Positions 10,840 to 20,960 of a DNA stretch of 64,000 bases are shown one piece after another. The number at the start of each line of letters is the position of its first letter. Within the stretch, counting starts at the first letter, position 1. The notes beneath the pieces are model-generated. The model searched no databases. It was not told the DNA's origin and saw only the letters and a program-made list of their open reading frames with translations. Source of the stretch: Micrasema longulum (taxonomy: Eukaryota; Arthropoda; Insecta; Trichoptera; Brachycentridae); contig JAGVSM010002822.1 in NCBI GenBank assembly GCA_022494885.1, positions 1 to 64,000 of the forward strand. The letters run 5' to 3'. Made by a program: the position numbers and the translations under genes.

Positions 10840-12020
10840 TAAAAATGAAGAAATTACGAAAATAAAAGCTTTGAAAATTTATGATAAAGATAAAAAATTA
10901 AATACAAAAAAAAATAGTAAACTTAATAAATGAAACGAAATGAAAATGAAAAATATTAAAATAAAAGTGAAATTAAAAGATTTTGTTTTATAATTAAATA
11001 ATAATTTGGAGATCTATAATTATTATTCAAGTTATAAACATGAGTAATATCCTACATAAAAATGTTTTTTTTTTAGTATGATTTTATTAACCTTGAAAAA
11101 CTTTTTATATAATTAAATTGTTAAAGCCTTTAGATATGCAGCTTCAACCGTGTTAAATAAACAATATAAGAGTAACATTTAAATTTAAATAAAATTTTGC
11201 CTGATAAAATATAATCTCATGATGATAATTTAAATACAAGGTTTACGTAGATTTTATAGCGCTATAAAACGCTGCGATATTAAATGTTTTCCAACGACAG
11301 CAGAAACAAGTTGTTTAGGTATACGCTATTTTTTACTGACAGTACAAAAACACACACCAGTTTGACATAAAATTCTTGACAAAAATTGAGATGGTAAAAA
11401 TAGTACTCAAAATTGCATCGGGAAACATAAAACGATGAAAAACAGAAATCGAAAATCCTGAGATACACAATTATGAATCCTGACAACAATTCTACCACAT
11501 AAAACAAGCAAGGACTAATGCATGAGTGCTAAAATTACTAAATACTACAATGATTTACATGACTACTTGAAAAAATATTTTTGAGACAAATTTAAAATCA
11601 ACTTAAAAAACAACACGACGAAAACACTAACCAGATGAGACATTACATGGCCTGAACTTATAATAACAGGTTTTAAAATATTATAAATGAATAAATAAAA
11701 GAATACGTGATTTATAAAACAAATTTTAAACTAAAGTTGACCTTGTTTATAAGTTCAAAAAAGTAGTTTTAAGTTCAGAGATTGGGGTTTTCTTTCTGGC
11801 TACCTACTTTTTTCTATTGGAATTTTGTCTATGCATCTTTTTAGGAAGTACTTTTAATTTAGTTTTGTTAATAACAGTATAATTAATACTTACATTTTAA
11901 TATTAATCCGTTGCATGAACAAAACAAATGTTCGAACCAAGCACTTTACACACGTGTAAAACGAATTTCACGTTTAATGTCGCAGATTATTTTTAGCGAT
12001 GTAAAATTAACTGTCAACAG
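10840..12020. other. AT-rich intergenic DNA, no gene seen
   Basis: Very A/T-rich, with many short open frames and no recognisable protein motif, RNA gene or repeat end. Confidence 0.5.
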
Positions 12021-12024
12021 TGAG

Positions 12025-12250
12025 GTTTGGAAAAGTGGCGCACGCGCGGGATTTTTGAACAAGTTCTAGATTCTTCCCACCTGAGAAAATCGCGCGTTCC
12101 TCCACAACAGAAAACTAGCGTCGACTGACCGGCGAAAATTACACAATACTTGTCGACTACAGATGGCGCTCGGACCTAACGGCTCTACGGTACATTACTT
12201 GTTTTTGGGTGGTGGGGACACATCTGCGTCTCGCGATAGCCGCGGCTGCT
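12025..12250. promoter_or_regulatory. CpG-rich patch, possible promoter
   Basis: A locally G+C- and CpG-rich island in otherwise AT-rich DNA, with several CG-containing words (GCGCACGCGCGGG, ATCGCGCG, GTCTCGCGATAGCCGCGG). On the - strand it holds TCAGTCGAC near 12123-12131, close to the arthropod initiator TCAGT. On the + strand CAAGATGGCGC lies just beyond at about 12298, a word common near metazoan start sites. Neither direction is proven and no transcript unit is attached to it. It could serve the membrane-protein gene starting 3 kb to the right or an unseen gene. Confidence 0.3.
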
Positions 12251-13546
12251 TTTTAAATTATTTGCTTTTTGAATGCATATGATTGGTTAAAATTTCGCAA
12301 GATGGCGCAACCATTTTCAAAATTGTAACTTGTTATTGGCTGTGATTATCAATTTATTGGTAAAGAGCATTCCTTTCTCTTCTCTTTCCCATTGAAAACT
12401 AGTATCCCTATTAATTAAGTTATATATCGAGGTTTTTCTGACAGGATGCATTTAGTCATTAAAACAAGTTGCGGGATAATCGCATTTAAAGCTTTTTTAT
12501 TCTTTCAACGCATTACTTCTCCCATAATTATTATTTTATTTTTAAAAGATTTAAAATAGTAATTATTATTCTAGGCATATCATGAAATTTGGAATCAACA
12601 TTTTGCGCCTACATTAAAAAATATTTGTAATATATCAAGGCTTTACTGACAGAATGCATTAAGTCAATAGTCTTTTTCCTACACGTGGTAAAATTAAAGC
12701 GTTTAATTGTACAGCAAAGTTTCTCTAAAATGCAAGAAAAAATAATGAAATTGAACTACTTTTTATGACCTTACAAATTCTGCCAAATCAAACAAAAATA
12801 GAGGGTTGTGATAAATTTCAGGGAAGCCAACTTACCAATCAAGACAACTCATCGGAGATAACTAGTGGACGTCATGCGCGGAGCAATAAGAAAATACAAA
12901 AATTATATCTATGATAACACGATGTATAAATATATATGTATTTTATATTAGTTCGATAGTCTTTTAACAAATAAAAATATTTAATAAAATGTGGATTAAA
13001 GTATCACTCGTCTTTTATTTATATAATAAATTACAATAAACTTCCATCAAGAATTTTTACATACAAACTTAAATGTTTTAAATAAAAATATTTAAAAAAC
13101 CACTGATCTCCTTCATTTCTCAAGTGACGCTCATTAAAAAATATAAATATAAAGATTAAAATTACCATTTATCCTATTTGCAACTTTCTGAGTGTTCCGG
13201 CCTTGTGCAGGAAATTTCTTATCTACCTCTGTCTCCGACTGTCTTTCTCCAGATTCTGATGCCGAAGGGTTCTGTGTTCTCCTCCATATAATCCAACCAC
13301 TACAACGTCTCCCAACAATGAGGAAGTTCAGTGGTTTTTTTATTTGCAAATAGGCTATTAAACAGAGCCAAATATATTTTTTTAACTCTTGTGTATCGTT
13401 TTATCAGCACTATAATTTTAAAGTTTTGTATTTTTGAAATTGATTCGCGTGTGACGTCTCAAGTTCTCTTCCTTCCTTCTTCTCGAAGAGTTCTGCTGAT
13501 TGGTCAATTGACTATCAAACTTGAAAAGTTGATTATTTACTATGTA

Positions 13547-13720
13547 TATCGGCCTCGTGGTGTAATGGTCAATGGTGTGTGGTTTGATTCCTGATATGGT
13601 TGATATGAAATATATATTTAAAAGGGTGTTTTCACATTCGAATATTTCATAGGCTGCGATTGATGTACTAATGCAGTGTTCTATGCACCATTGGGTGCAG
13701 AAAAGGAAAGATGATGATGA
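13547..13720 (+). repeat. SINE family 1, internally deleted copy
   Basis: The head reads CGGCCTCGTGGTGTAATGGT and is followed closely by GTGGTTTGATTCCTGATATG, a shortened box A to box B interval. The body and a (GATGAT)n end follow. Confidence 0.75.
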
Positions 13721-13929
13721 TTTACTATGTAAACCGGAAATCTATCTAAAATGTTTTCACAATTCACTTGTTAATAATAATGCTATTAATAACATATATT
13801 TAACTTCCTTTAAAATTGAAACCCACAAAATAATCAAGTTATGATGTTGCGCCTTGAATCCGCAGCCTATATTATGCAGGTTATGTGCAGTTCTGTATGT
13901 AGGCACATCATAAATGTACACCCTATGGT

Positions 13930-14655
13930 CAACTATAGTTGTAATATATATTACAACCAGCGGACCCGACAGACGTTGTCCTGCCCGAACGTTGGCTTGT
14001 CTGCTATTAGCTTGGAAAAATACTTTTAATTGATAAGTAGGTACATAGGTACTTGTTTTTGATTGAATTTCACAACCAAAAAATTATAATATTTAAATAT
14101 TGAATTTCAAAAGGTACCGAGGTACTTGTTTATGGTTGAATTCCAAAACATAAAATAATTTATTTTCAAATATATAATTATTTTTGCCTATGTCAAAATC
14201 GGCTCTTATTACCGACATAGGTGCACTTTATTCAAAATTGCCATTTTTAAAAATGTATTGAATGTCAGTTAATATTATTTGAGTATTACCAAAAATACAC
14301 ACAAAAGAAATACATATGTGGGAAGAAATTATAAGGAATATAAAGAAATAATCTGATTAGGATCCATAAAAGGTAAATGTTGTTTGTAAACATTCAAAAA
14401 CAAACTTTTTTAAACACAAAAAACAACTTCCATTATTTTTGTTTGGATATATATGCATTCTCGTCGAATGCAATCATATTAGGTCGATGAAAAAACGATT
14501 TATGGTTCTAACTTTTTAGTTACAGAATCAATTGAAAATTTTAATATTTACAAACACGCAAAGATTGACATTTCTCTGAAAACCGCAAGTAAATTGGTTT
14601 AACCGTTTAGGAGAAGTTCAGTGACATCACACGTACAGAAGAATTATATATGTAA
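13930..14655 (+). mobile_element. Helitron-like non-autonomous element, copy 1
   Basis: One end contains CAGCGGACCCGACAGACG followed by TTGTCCTGCCC. The other contains AACCGTTTAGGAGAAGTTCA followed by GTGACATCACACGTACAG. The reverse complement of 37135-37835 carries the same end words and internal words such as TAATTGATAAGTAGGTAC and TGGTTGAATTCCAAAACAT. No terminal inverted repeats were seen. These end words resemble a repeat I associate with lepidopteran Helitron-like elements, but that assignment is from memory and unverified. Confidence 0.55.
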
Positions 14656-15322
14656 AGATGTGCAACTGTGTGACCAATATTCAAAAGTAGATTTATGTTT
14701 AATAATATTTATTACATTTTCATTTTTATTAATATTATAACTTGCGTTAGATTAGTTATTTTATGTTATGAATCATTTTTATGTGACAACATTTACAATA
14801 ACAATATTATGTGAAAGCCTCTAATTGGACTTTATGATATGTATTTAGATTATAATTGTATCTAGACATTTATCTGTTGCTTTACAATGTAATACAAATA
14901 TAAAGAAAACTCTCTTTTCATTAATTAATTCGGAAGAAGTATTGACGTCGTTCAAAGGAGATTATTAAAATCATTTTTGACATTTTTTCATACATTTTTA
15001 AGAAACTTCGGCGAACAATTTAATGCTTTAATTTGACCGCGCGTAAGAATACATTTTATAAATGCAATTTCCCGTAGAGTTGAACTTCCTCATTGCTTGC
15101 TTCTTTGTTAATAACCCTTTTAGGTTGTCGGTTGTCCTATGTCTCGTGCATGACCTGCCCAGCAATATTTAGATTTTTTCTTGCACCAATAAAGAAAAAA
15201 TAAAACATTCCAAAAATTCAAATATTTGATAGATTAGTTAACTGTCATTTTTGAGAAACGCCAAATTCAGTTTAAAAAGACAATAATCTCAATTTTTAAT
15301 GTAATATTTCAGTTTTAGTAAG

Positions 15323-15640
15323 ATGTATCGTTTGGGAACATTAATCGGTTGGTCTTTACAACACGAAATTATTCTGTGGACAGTCGTTGGATTATGTATA
15401 ACATCTTGGGAAGTTTTTGTTCCTTGCGAAGAACATAAAAGATTTTTAATACTTGGCCTAGAGCCGATCACGATGATCGACACAAGCGAAATTAATTCTG
15501 ATAACATAAATAAAAATGAAATTAATTTACCACCACCTGTACCAGTAGACGCACAAAAAAATTCTATCGCCATTTTCGATTTTTATACGTTAAGAATATA
15601 TTTACTGGCTTATATTTTACTGCTATACCCCGTATTTGTT
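15323..15640 (+). CDS. Four-TM membrane protein of unknown family, exon 1
   Basis: First recognised coding exon of a four-exon gene (with 17957-18060, 18606-18797 and 19276-19954) that gives 430 residues in one frame. It encodes residues 1-106. A hydrophobic segment at about 17-32 (ILWTVVGLCITSWEVF) and a second at about 90-106 (FYTLRIYLLAYILLL) are likely membrane spans, separated by a loop rich in Asn, Ile and Pro. The donor at 15641 is GTAAGT and the exon ends in phase 0. A strong acceptor (TAATATTTCAG) ends at 15312, and the ten bases between it and the ATG stay open. The ATG at 15323 may therefore be the true start after a short 5' UTR piece, or translation could begin in an unseen upstream exon. 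The protein family was not recognised. Confidence 0.75.
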
Positions 15641-15706
15641 GTAAGTTAATTTGTTAAGATATCCTTGGTATTTTTTTGTATCCAATTTTATTTGTATAGT
15701 TGGTTC

Positions 15707-16511
15707 CATAGAATTAAGAATAATTGTCTAGAAACCGCATACGCACATAAAACAGAAAGCGACTTGACACATTAGTTTATTTGTGGACGTCGCTCAGTAC
15801 GCAACTCCTGATATGAATTCAACTATGCCGTGTTGTGTCCTATTAAATTGTAGAAATACTGCTAGGGTCTTAAAGAAACAGGATGCAATCACATTTCATG
15901 TGTAATTAGCAAATGAATGTGTATGTAACAAATGCATTACTTGAAAATTGAATTATTTTATTGAATTATATTAATTGAATTAATGAACTTTAAACTTAAA
16001 ATATAAAACAAATTTTATTTTACATAAAACGGATATTTTTATATCATGTTAAATAATATTTGATGTTTTAAAGATAATGTCGGTCAAATGTTCACCACAG
16101 AGTTGTTTAATCTCAGGTCTAATTTTCATTAGTCCTCTCATGAGATGAGCAAAGTAGGGTAAAAAAAATTACTACCCTGGCAACACTAATAAAATGTTCA
16201 TTTTGTTTCTTCGACAATCTGACAGATGGAAAAATAATTCAATTTTTAAGTAATTCATTTGCTACTTAAACATTCGTTTGTTAATTACACATGAAATGTG
16301 ATGCCATCCTGTTTCTTTAAGATCCTAGTAGTATTTCTACACTTTTAAAGGATACAACACGGCATAGTTGAATTCAAATCAGGAGTTGCGTATTGAGCGA
16401 CGTCTACAAAGAAACTAATGGGGCAAAACGTAAACCTTCTCATTTATGAGTAGTTGAGTCGCCTTCTGTTTGATGTGCGTATGCGGTTTCTGGACTATTT
16501 TTAATTCTATG
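15707..16511. mobile_element. P-like DNA transposon derivative, foldback copy
   Basis: Lies in intron 1 of the membrane-protein gene, 66 bases after the exon 1 donor. Both ends read CATAGAATTAA... inwards, and the two arms (about 15707-15960 and 16250-16511) are long imperfect inverted copies of each other. Each arm contains the start of a THAP-type zinc-finger reading frame. The right two-thirds are closely similar to 43040-43599. The flanking octamers (GTTGGTTC and ATTACAGC) do not match, so no target duplication is visible here, unlike the second copy. The span is 805 bases, equal to that of the second copy. Confidence 0.75.
15825..15905 (+). pseudogene. THAP zinc-finger start, remnant of P-like transposase
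   Basis: A 26-codon frame opens with M-P-C-C-V-L-L-N-C and reaches Q-D-A-I-T-F-H-V before TAA. The Met-Pro start, the C-x4-C spacing and the downstream T-F-H resemble the first third of THAP DNA-binding domains. These occur at the N terminus of P-element-type transposases and related host proteins. The rest of the domain is missing. The opposite arm of the foldback (near 16350) and the copy at 43451 (- strand) carry the same start. Confidence 0.55.
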
Positions 16512-17609
16512 ATTACAGCTTTAAAAAAATATTTTTGCAATGTATTGGTCTGAAAAAAAGAGACCTTTAAAACAGATCCAGGTAAGTGGGTGGGGCGGGC
16601 TTTTAATGATATAGGTAGTAGGCTTGTTTCTTTTTCTGACTAGCTATGGCTTTTCTGTAATAAGTCAGGACTTTTAATACTACAATGCCGAATGTAGACG
16701 ATCTGCTACATACCGATAATCGGTACATAAAAGTGATTTCAAACATGTTTATCACTCGGCGACTAGGTTATTATATTGTATACATACTAGCCATTATAAC
16801 TTATTTTAAAAAGTCGATACCAGGGTAAATTTTTCGATAAAATTTGAAACATAAAGTCAGTTTCGCGTATTCTGTTAAAAGCGTAGTTTAGCTTAAGTTC
16901 AAAGGGTGATTTGTTTTTTTTAGATTTGAAGTAAGAATTGTTTCCGCAACTTTCATTATTATATAAAAAGAAGTTAATAAGAATCGTTATTTCTCGTTTT
17001 CCTTACATTTTTGAATTTTTAAACCTTTTAATGCATGTACCATATTGTCCACATAAAAAAAACTGAAAAAAATTAACTTTTTTTAAAATTATTTTTCCCG
17101 GTATTTGCATCAAAAAGCATATATAAAAATATGTTTTAGTTGGAATTAGAAAAAATGGGCATTGAAGGATTAATGTTTACATAAGTTATGTGTTTATTAG
17201 ACAAATGTTAGTGAATATTTGTAAAATATAATTACCTACTGGCATTTCTATGTATACAAGACGTACCCGTTTCTAAGTCAGGACACTTATAACACTAACA
17301 TGCATATCTCACTTGCAGCTACACCATTGTAGTTGCACAAAAATATAAAACCAACGTGCTTTATAGGACACATGAAAAAAACCACTGAGCTTCCAAAAGT
17401 TTAAAAAAATATTTTACAAAAGTTAAATACTTGCCTTCCTTAAGTCTGTTAGTATTTAACACGACACATTATAAATTATATCCTCAGCTAACTGCTCCAT
17501 AGGTTTATGACCAAAATTTTTATTTCCAATTTCATTTTTTTTTCCCTGAACTTCTGCGCCAAGCTGTTGAAGACTTTTGTTCCTATGAACAGAAGACTTC
17601 GTTGTCCGT

Positions 17610-17755
17610 ACCCGCAGGCTTATTCTGTCACAATTTCGTTTCGTAAATTCGTTCGTTCGTCATATATCCATTTCATTATAACGCAATCAAAACCATATTT
17701 TGCTCTCGTTCCCTCTCATACGATACGAATGAATTTACGAAACGAATCAGTTACT
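17610..17755 (+). mobile_element. MITE with GTTCGTTCGTTCG-type end, copy 1
   Basis: Begins with CTGTCACAATTTCGTTTCG, continues AAATTCGTTCGTTCGTCATA, contains GCTCTCGTTCCCTCTCATAC, and ends in ATTTACGAAACGAAT. The ends are imperfect inverted repeats of each other. Other copies are at 18206-18350 (opposite strand) and 26765-26912. It sits in intron 1, about 200 bases before exon 2. Confidence 0.7.
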
Positions 17756-17956
17756 GCTTTGTTAGAAATTAAGGTACCCCGAAATTTTCACCTCGTTTAT
17801 GTTTGTAAATTTGTATGCTCTGTTTTATCTTTTGAGATCTGAAACATATAATTTTATGGTAAGTTTTATTATGCTCATTATTTTTAGAACTTTTGGTGTA
17901 CGGATATACATTTAATAAGACTTATGGACATATAACTAATATTTTTGGCTTTTTAG

Positions 17957-18060
17957 CAAAGACACGAAACTCTTGTTACCCCATGGCTGATCTTAGCTGG
18001 TCTCCGTATCTTCGCTCCAATGGCCATATTCAGGACCTATATATGGATGTTAGTTTTCAG
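17957..18060 (+). CDS. Four-TM membrane protein of unknown family, exon 2
   Basis: Encodes residues 107-140 plus two bases of codon 141. The acceptor is GGCTTTTTAG at 17956 and the donor is GTAAAA at 18061. It joins exon 1 in phase 0 and exon 3 with a split Ser codon (AG|T). The peptide QRHETLVTPWLILAGLRIFA followed by PMAIFRTYIWMLVF supplies a third membrane span and the start of a fourth, which agrees with the hydrophobic pattern on both sides. A different frame over this stretch (17893-18249) is longer but would not join to the neighbouring exons. The exon is flanked by MITE copies in opposite orientation. Confidence 0.7.
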
Positions 18061-18205
18061 GTAAAATATTTTTATTATCTTTTATATAAGACGTTTATGA
18101 AGAAAAAGAAAAATCAAAATGGTGAAAGGAAAAATAGTGCCTCATGCTTCAGAGATCGCAATAAACTGGGTGGAATAATTCGCTGTATCAAGACCCAGTG
18201 GCCTT

Positions 18206-18350
18206 ACTCTCTAGTTAATTCAGTTCGTAAATATATGTGTATCGTATGAGAGGAAACGAGAGCGAAATACGATTTTGATTGAGTTTGAGTGAGATGGATA
18301 TATGACGAACGAACGAACTTACGAAACGAAATTGTGACAGAAAAAGCCTG
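18206..18350 (-). mobile_element. MITE with GTTCGTTCGTTCG-type end, copy 2 (inverted)
   Basis: Its reverse complement starts CAGCAGGCTTTTTCTGTCAC and continues AATTTCGTTTCGTAAGTTCG, matching 17610-17755 including a few bases of apparent flank (GCAGGCTT). It lies in intron 2, about 150 bases after exon 2. Confidence 0.7.
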
Positions 18351-18605
18351 CTGTTACAGTACTAATTGGCTGTAGTACTGGATCTGTATAAAATATATTA
18401 CAGAAGTACCCGAAAAGTTTAAAGGAGATGGAACACCTTTTTGTGAGAGGAATGCCGAATTCTAGGCATTTAGGCAGTGATTAGGACAAAAAGTCGGTAA
18501 GTGGTTATATACAAATATTTTTTATCATTTATCATTAAGCATAACATAACATGTTATTGATATTAATAATATTTTATCAGATAATTTTAATTGAGTTTTT
18601 TTTAG

Positions 18606-18797
18606 TTTCTGGTTATGGCTTATGGATAAGGAGCTTCAGAATTACCAAGGTCTTCTTCTCGGTAAGAGCGAAATGGAGCCTTGGCAGAAAGATAAATATG
18701 AAGAATACTTGGAGCTTAGAATCAACAGAAGACGAGCGAAAGGAATTCGCTTAAGTGTTGCCAAAATGTCCACTACGGATCTTCTGGGAAATCATGC
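18606..18797 (+). CDS. Four-TM membrane protein of unknown family, exon 3
   Basis: Encodes the end of Ser141, residues 142-204, and two bases of codon 205. The acceptor is TTTTTTTTAG at 18605 and the donor is GTGAGT at 18798. It begins FWLWLMDKELQNYQGLLLGK, which completes the fourth hydrophobic segment and leaves the membrane with a charged stretch. A basic patch, L-R-I-N-R-R-R-A-K-G-I-R, follows at about 180-192 and would favour a cytoplasmic tail. The frame, splice sites and phases (1 in, 2 out) all agree with its neighbours. Confidence 0.8.
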
Positions 18798-19275
18798 GTG
18801 AGTACTTATTTTAATACACATTATCATGAAAGAAATAAGAAAGAATGTAGCGACCTCTGGCAACAACAGTGCAATATTCTGCTTATTCCACCTGTTGTTT
18901 TTTGTGAAATTGAAGAGCTTAAGAGTTAATTGATGAGGGTGAAATTAATCTGCCTGAATTATTTCACCTACGCGACGCCTAAAAATCTCCAATTTTTATT
19001 CAATCAATTTCTGGCTTTTTGGAGAAAGAAATTTGTAAGTTTTAGGTATTAACAGGGCTTTAGACCTAGTTGCTAGTTGGAGTTACTTCATATTCTGTGT
19101 AACATTAATTGTTCTGTCTATTTTAAGGCTTTTTTTTTCTTTAACTCTTTCATTTGTTTATCTCTAGCTTTGTTGAATATTGATCTCGATAACCTTAGAT
19201 TAAAATCATGTAAAATTTATTTTTCCGTGTACAAATGAATGTCTAATGTTTTATGAACCAATTTTTTGTTCTTAG

Positions 19276-19954
19276 GAATAATTCTAGTAGAAGTTTGTTA
19301 TCAGAAAGAGATGATCGACTTATACCTCCCGCCTTTCTAGACTACCTGCCTGATGATAGTATCAAATATACTTTTGAAGGACTTTCCCAGGAAAGCGATT
19401 TTTTAAAATCCCAGGAGAGTATTTCCGGGTCGTCCAAAGATAGCGTTTGGGACAAAGAAGAAAACAGTCACAACGCAATCGCAGATCCCGATGAAAAACT
19501 CGAAAGACAGCGTGATTCTTATTTCCAAAGGCGAAATACTACCGTTGGACCAGCGAGAGTGACGGATTGCATCATCTATCAGTTGACAAATCTAATGCTG
19601 AGGCTAGTCCAAAAGGAAGATAATGCAGAGCTGTATGAAGCTGAATATGACTACAGGCCTTCTATTCTGACGAACTATTCTCACTTCGGTTCACAGTTAC
19701 AAAGGGATTATGTTGACTGCCCAAGGTATCCGAAACCCGCCTACCTCCTCGAGTATCCGGCAATTTTTTCCAAGAAAAATGGCGAATCAGCCAACAATAA
19801 CGAGCTGTTCCAGAGATACTACCACGATAGTGGATTGTTGAAAACACTGATGAGGCAGCATTCTATGAGGTGGAAAGAAAATGATGACGACTTAATAGAT
19901 GATGCAGAAAGTAATAGTGAAGAAGACAAGAGCGTCACAAAAGAAAAACAATAA
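19276..19954 (+). CDS. Four-TM membrane protein of unknown family, last exon
   Basis: Encodes the last base of codon 205, residues 206-430, and the TAA stop. The acceptor is TTTTTGTTCTTAG at 19275. The tail is hydrophilic. It has a Ser/Glu-rich part (S-Q-E-S-D-F-L-K-S-Q-E-S), a central block of mixed composition (V-T-D-C-I-I-Y-Q-L-T-N-L-M-L-R-L-V-Q), an aromatic and Pro-rich patch (CPRYPKPAYLLEYPAIF), and an acidic end (END-DDLIDDAESNSEED-K). The mixed, non-repetitive composition over 679 bases supports real coding. I do not recognise the family. A four-span membrane protein with a long intracellular C terminus is the most I would claim. Confidence 0.85.
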
Positions 19955-20226
19955 CACGCGGTGAGCCGATATTTTTTTTCCCGAATTTTGAAACGAAAGG
20001 GGTCTAAAAAATTGCCTCTTTGATTACTTGCAATGCAAAAAATATTTGATACTACTTTTGACACTCAACCAGAGCTTGAAGTTTTCGAAAAAGTCATTTT
20101 TTGCGCTAAACCGGCTGTAATTTCATATTTAAGTAAGAAAATCACTCCAGTTAAATTTTATAACGGCATTAAATCTTATTAAATAAGCATCTAAGGGCGT
20201 GATTTTGTTCTTTGTTTTGTAATAAA
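19955..20226 (+). other. Probable 3' UTR and poly(A) signal of the membrane-protein gene
   Basis: Non-coding AT-rich DNA after the stop at 19954. The first canonical AATAAA on this strand is at 20221-20226, about 270 bases downstream, a plausible cleavage signal. Confidence 0.4.
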
Positions 20227-20814
20227 TGGGTAGCATTGTTTTAATTAGCCATCGTTTTCGTCAATATTAGCCAGGCGCTCAACTGAATCAGTTCCGCGGA
20301 GTGTAAACTTTTTTGCATGTCAGTAGTTTGAAAACGGGTTCGAATTTGTAATGTGAATAAATTATATCTTTACTTACAAAAAAAATAATTTTATCAATAT
20401 TGATAATTAACATAATGACAGTTATAAACTTCAAACCTCGGTTAAGGGCAAAAAGTAGTGTAGAATAATTTTTAAAATAATTTTTACGTTCAATGTAATC
20501 CAAAATGCAACTTTTTAGATCCCATTTACTTTGATCCCTAAAAAAAATAAAAAACTTCATTGTACATCATCGGCCCACTCTAATGCGTAGGTACGTAAAT
20601 ATTATCACTGTTTTTTTATATTTTTTTAAATACAAGTATGAAACAGATTCCGTGTTTTTATAACTAAGTAATGAATAAGTTTATTATTCAACGATGTTTT
20701 GAGTATGTTCAAATATTTTCAGACTGGCTGGATTTCCTTTCTAGGGTCCTTAGGTCTAAATTTGTTGCAACAGAGATATAAATAATTTTTGAGAATGAAA
20801 TATGGAAGTTTAGG

Positions 20815-20960
20815 AATTTAAAAGGCTTGTGGCCTGTTATTGGCTGGTTTAAGTGGCCATTTCACACACTGTGTAACATGCCAACGACAAGTCATAAGGC
20901 CTGTAAATGCCTAAACTTATTTTAAACTAACCGTATTTTCTTCTCAAAAATGTTTTCGCT
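20815..20960 (+). repeat. Dispersed repeat DR1 fragment
   Basis: Contains AAGGCTTGTGGCCTGTTATT, GGCTGGTTTAAGTGGCCATT and TCACACACTGTGTAACATG in forward sense. It is then joined directly to a reverse-sense piece (CAACGACAAGTCATAAGGCC...CTCTCTGTTGCAACTAATTT), making a compact inverted pair. Confidence 0.7.

Larger units (their letters stand above)
12665..15045. mobile_element. Nested DR3 transposon-like block
   Basis: The left end (about 12670-12730: CGTGGTAAAATTAAAGCG...CAGCAAAGTTTCTCTAAAATG) is inverted with respect to the right end (about 14982-15043: CATTTTTAAGAAACTTCGGC...TTTGACCGCGCG). The ends resemble those of the 6425-7590 unit. Within it sit internal blocks resembling CTGATTGGTCAATTGACTAT (13496), a SINE copy (13547-13720) and a Helitron-like copy (13930-14655), which would be later insertions. 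This nesting is inferred from end similarity only. Confidence 0.4.

Noticed and set aside
13134..13349. - strand ORF with a Ser/Glu/Arg-rich stretch (SASESGERQSETEVDKK)
   Set aside because: It looks briefly protein-like, but lies within the repeat block, has no convincing start or splice context, and the frame ends in AT-driven residues.
17893..18249. 118-residue + strand ORF over exon 2 of the membrane-protein gene
   Set aside because: It overlaps the real exon in another frame; only the frame starting at 17957 joins in phase to exons 1 and 3 and continues the membrane-span pattern.
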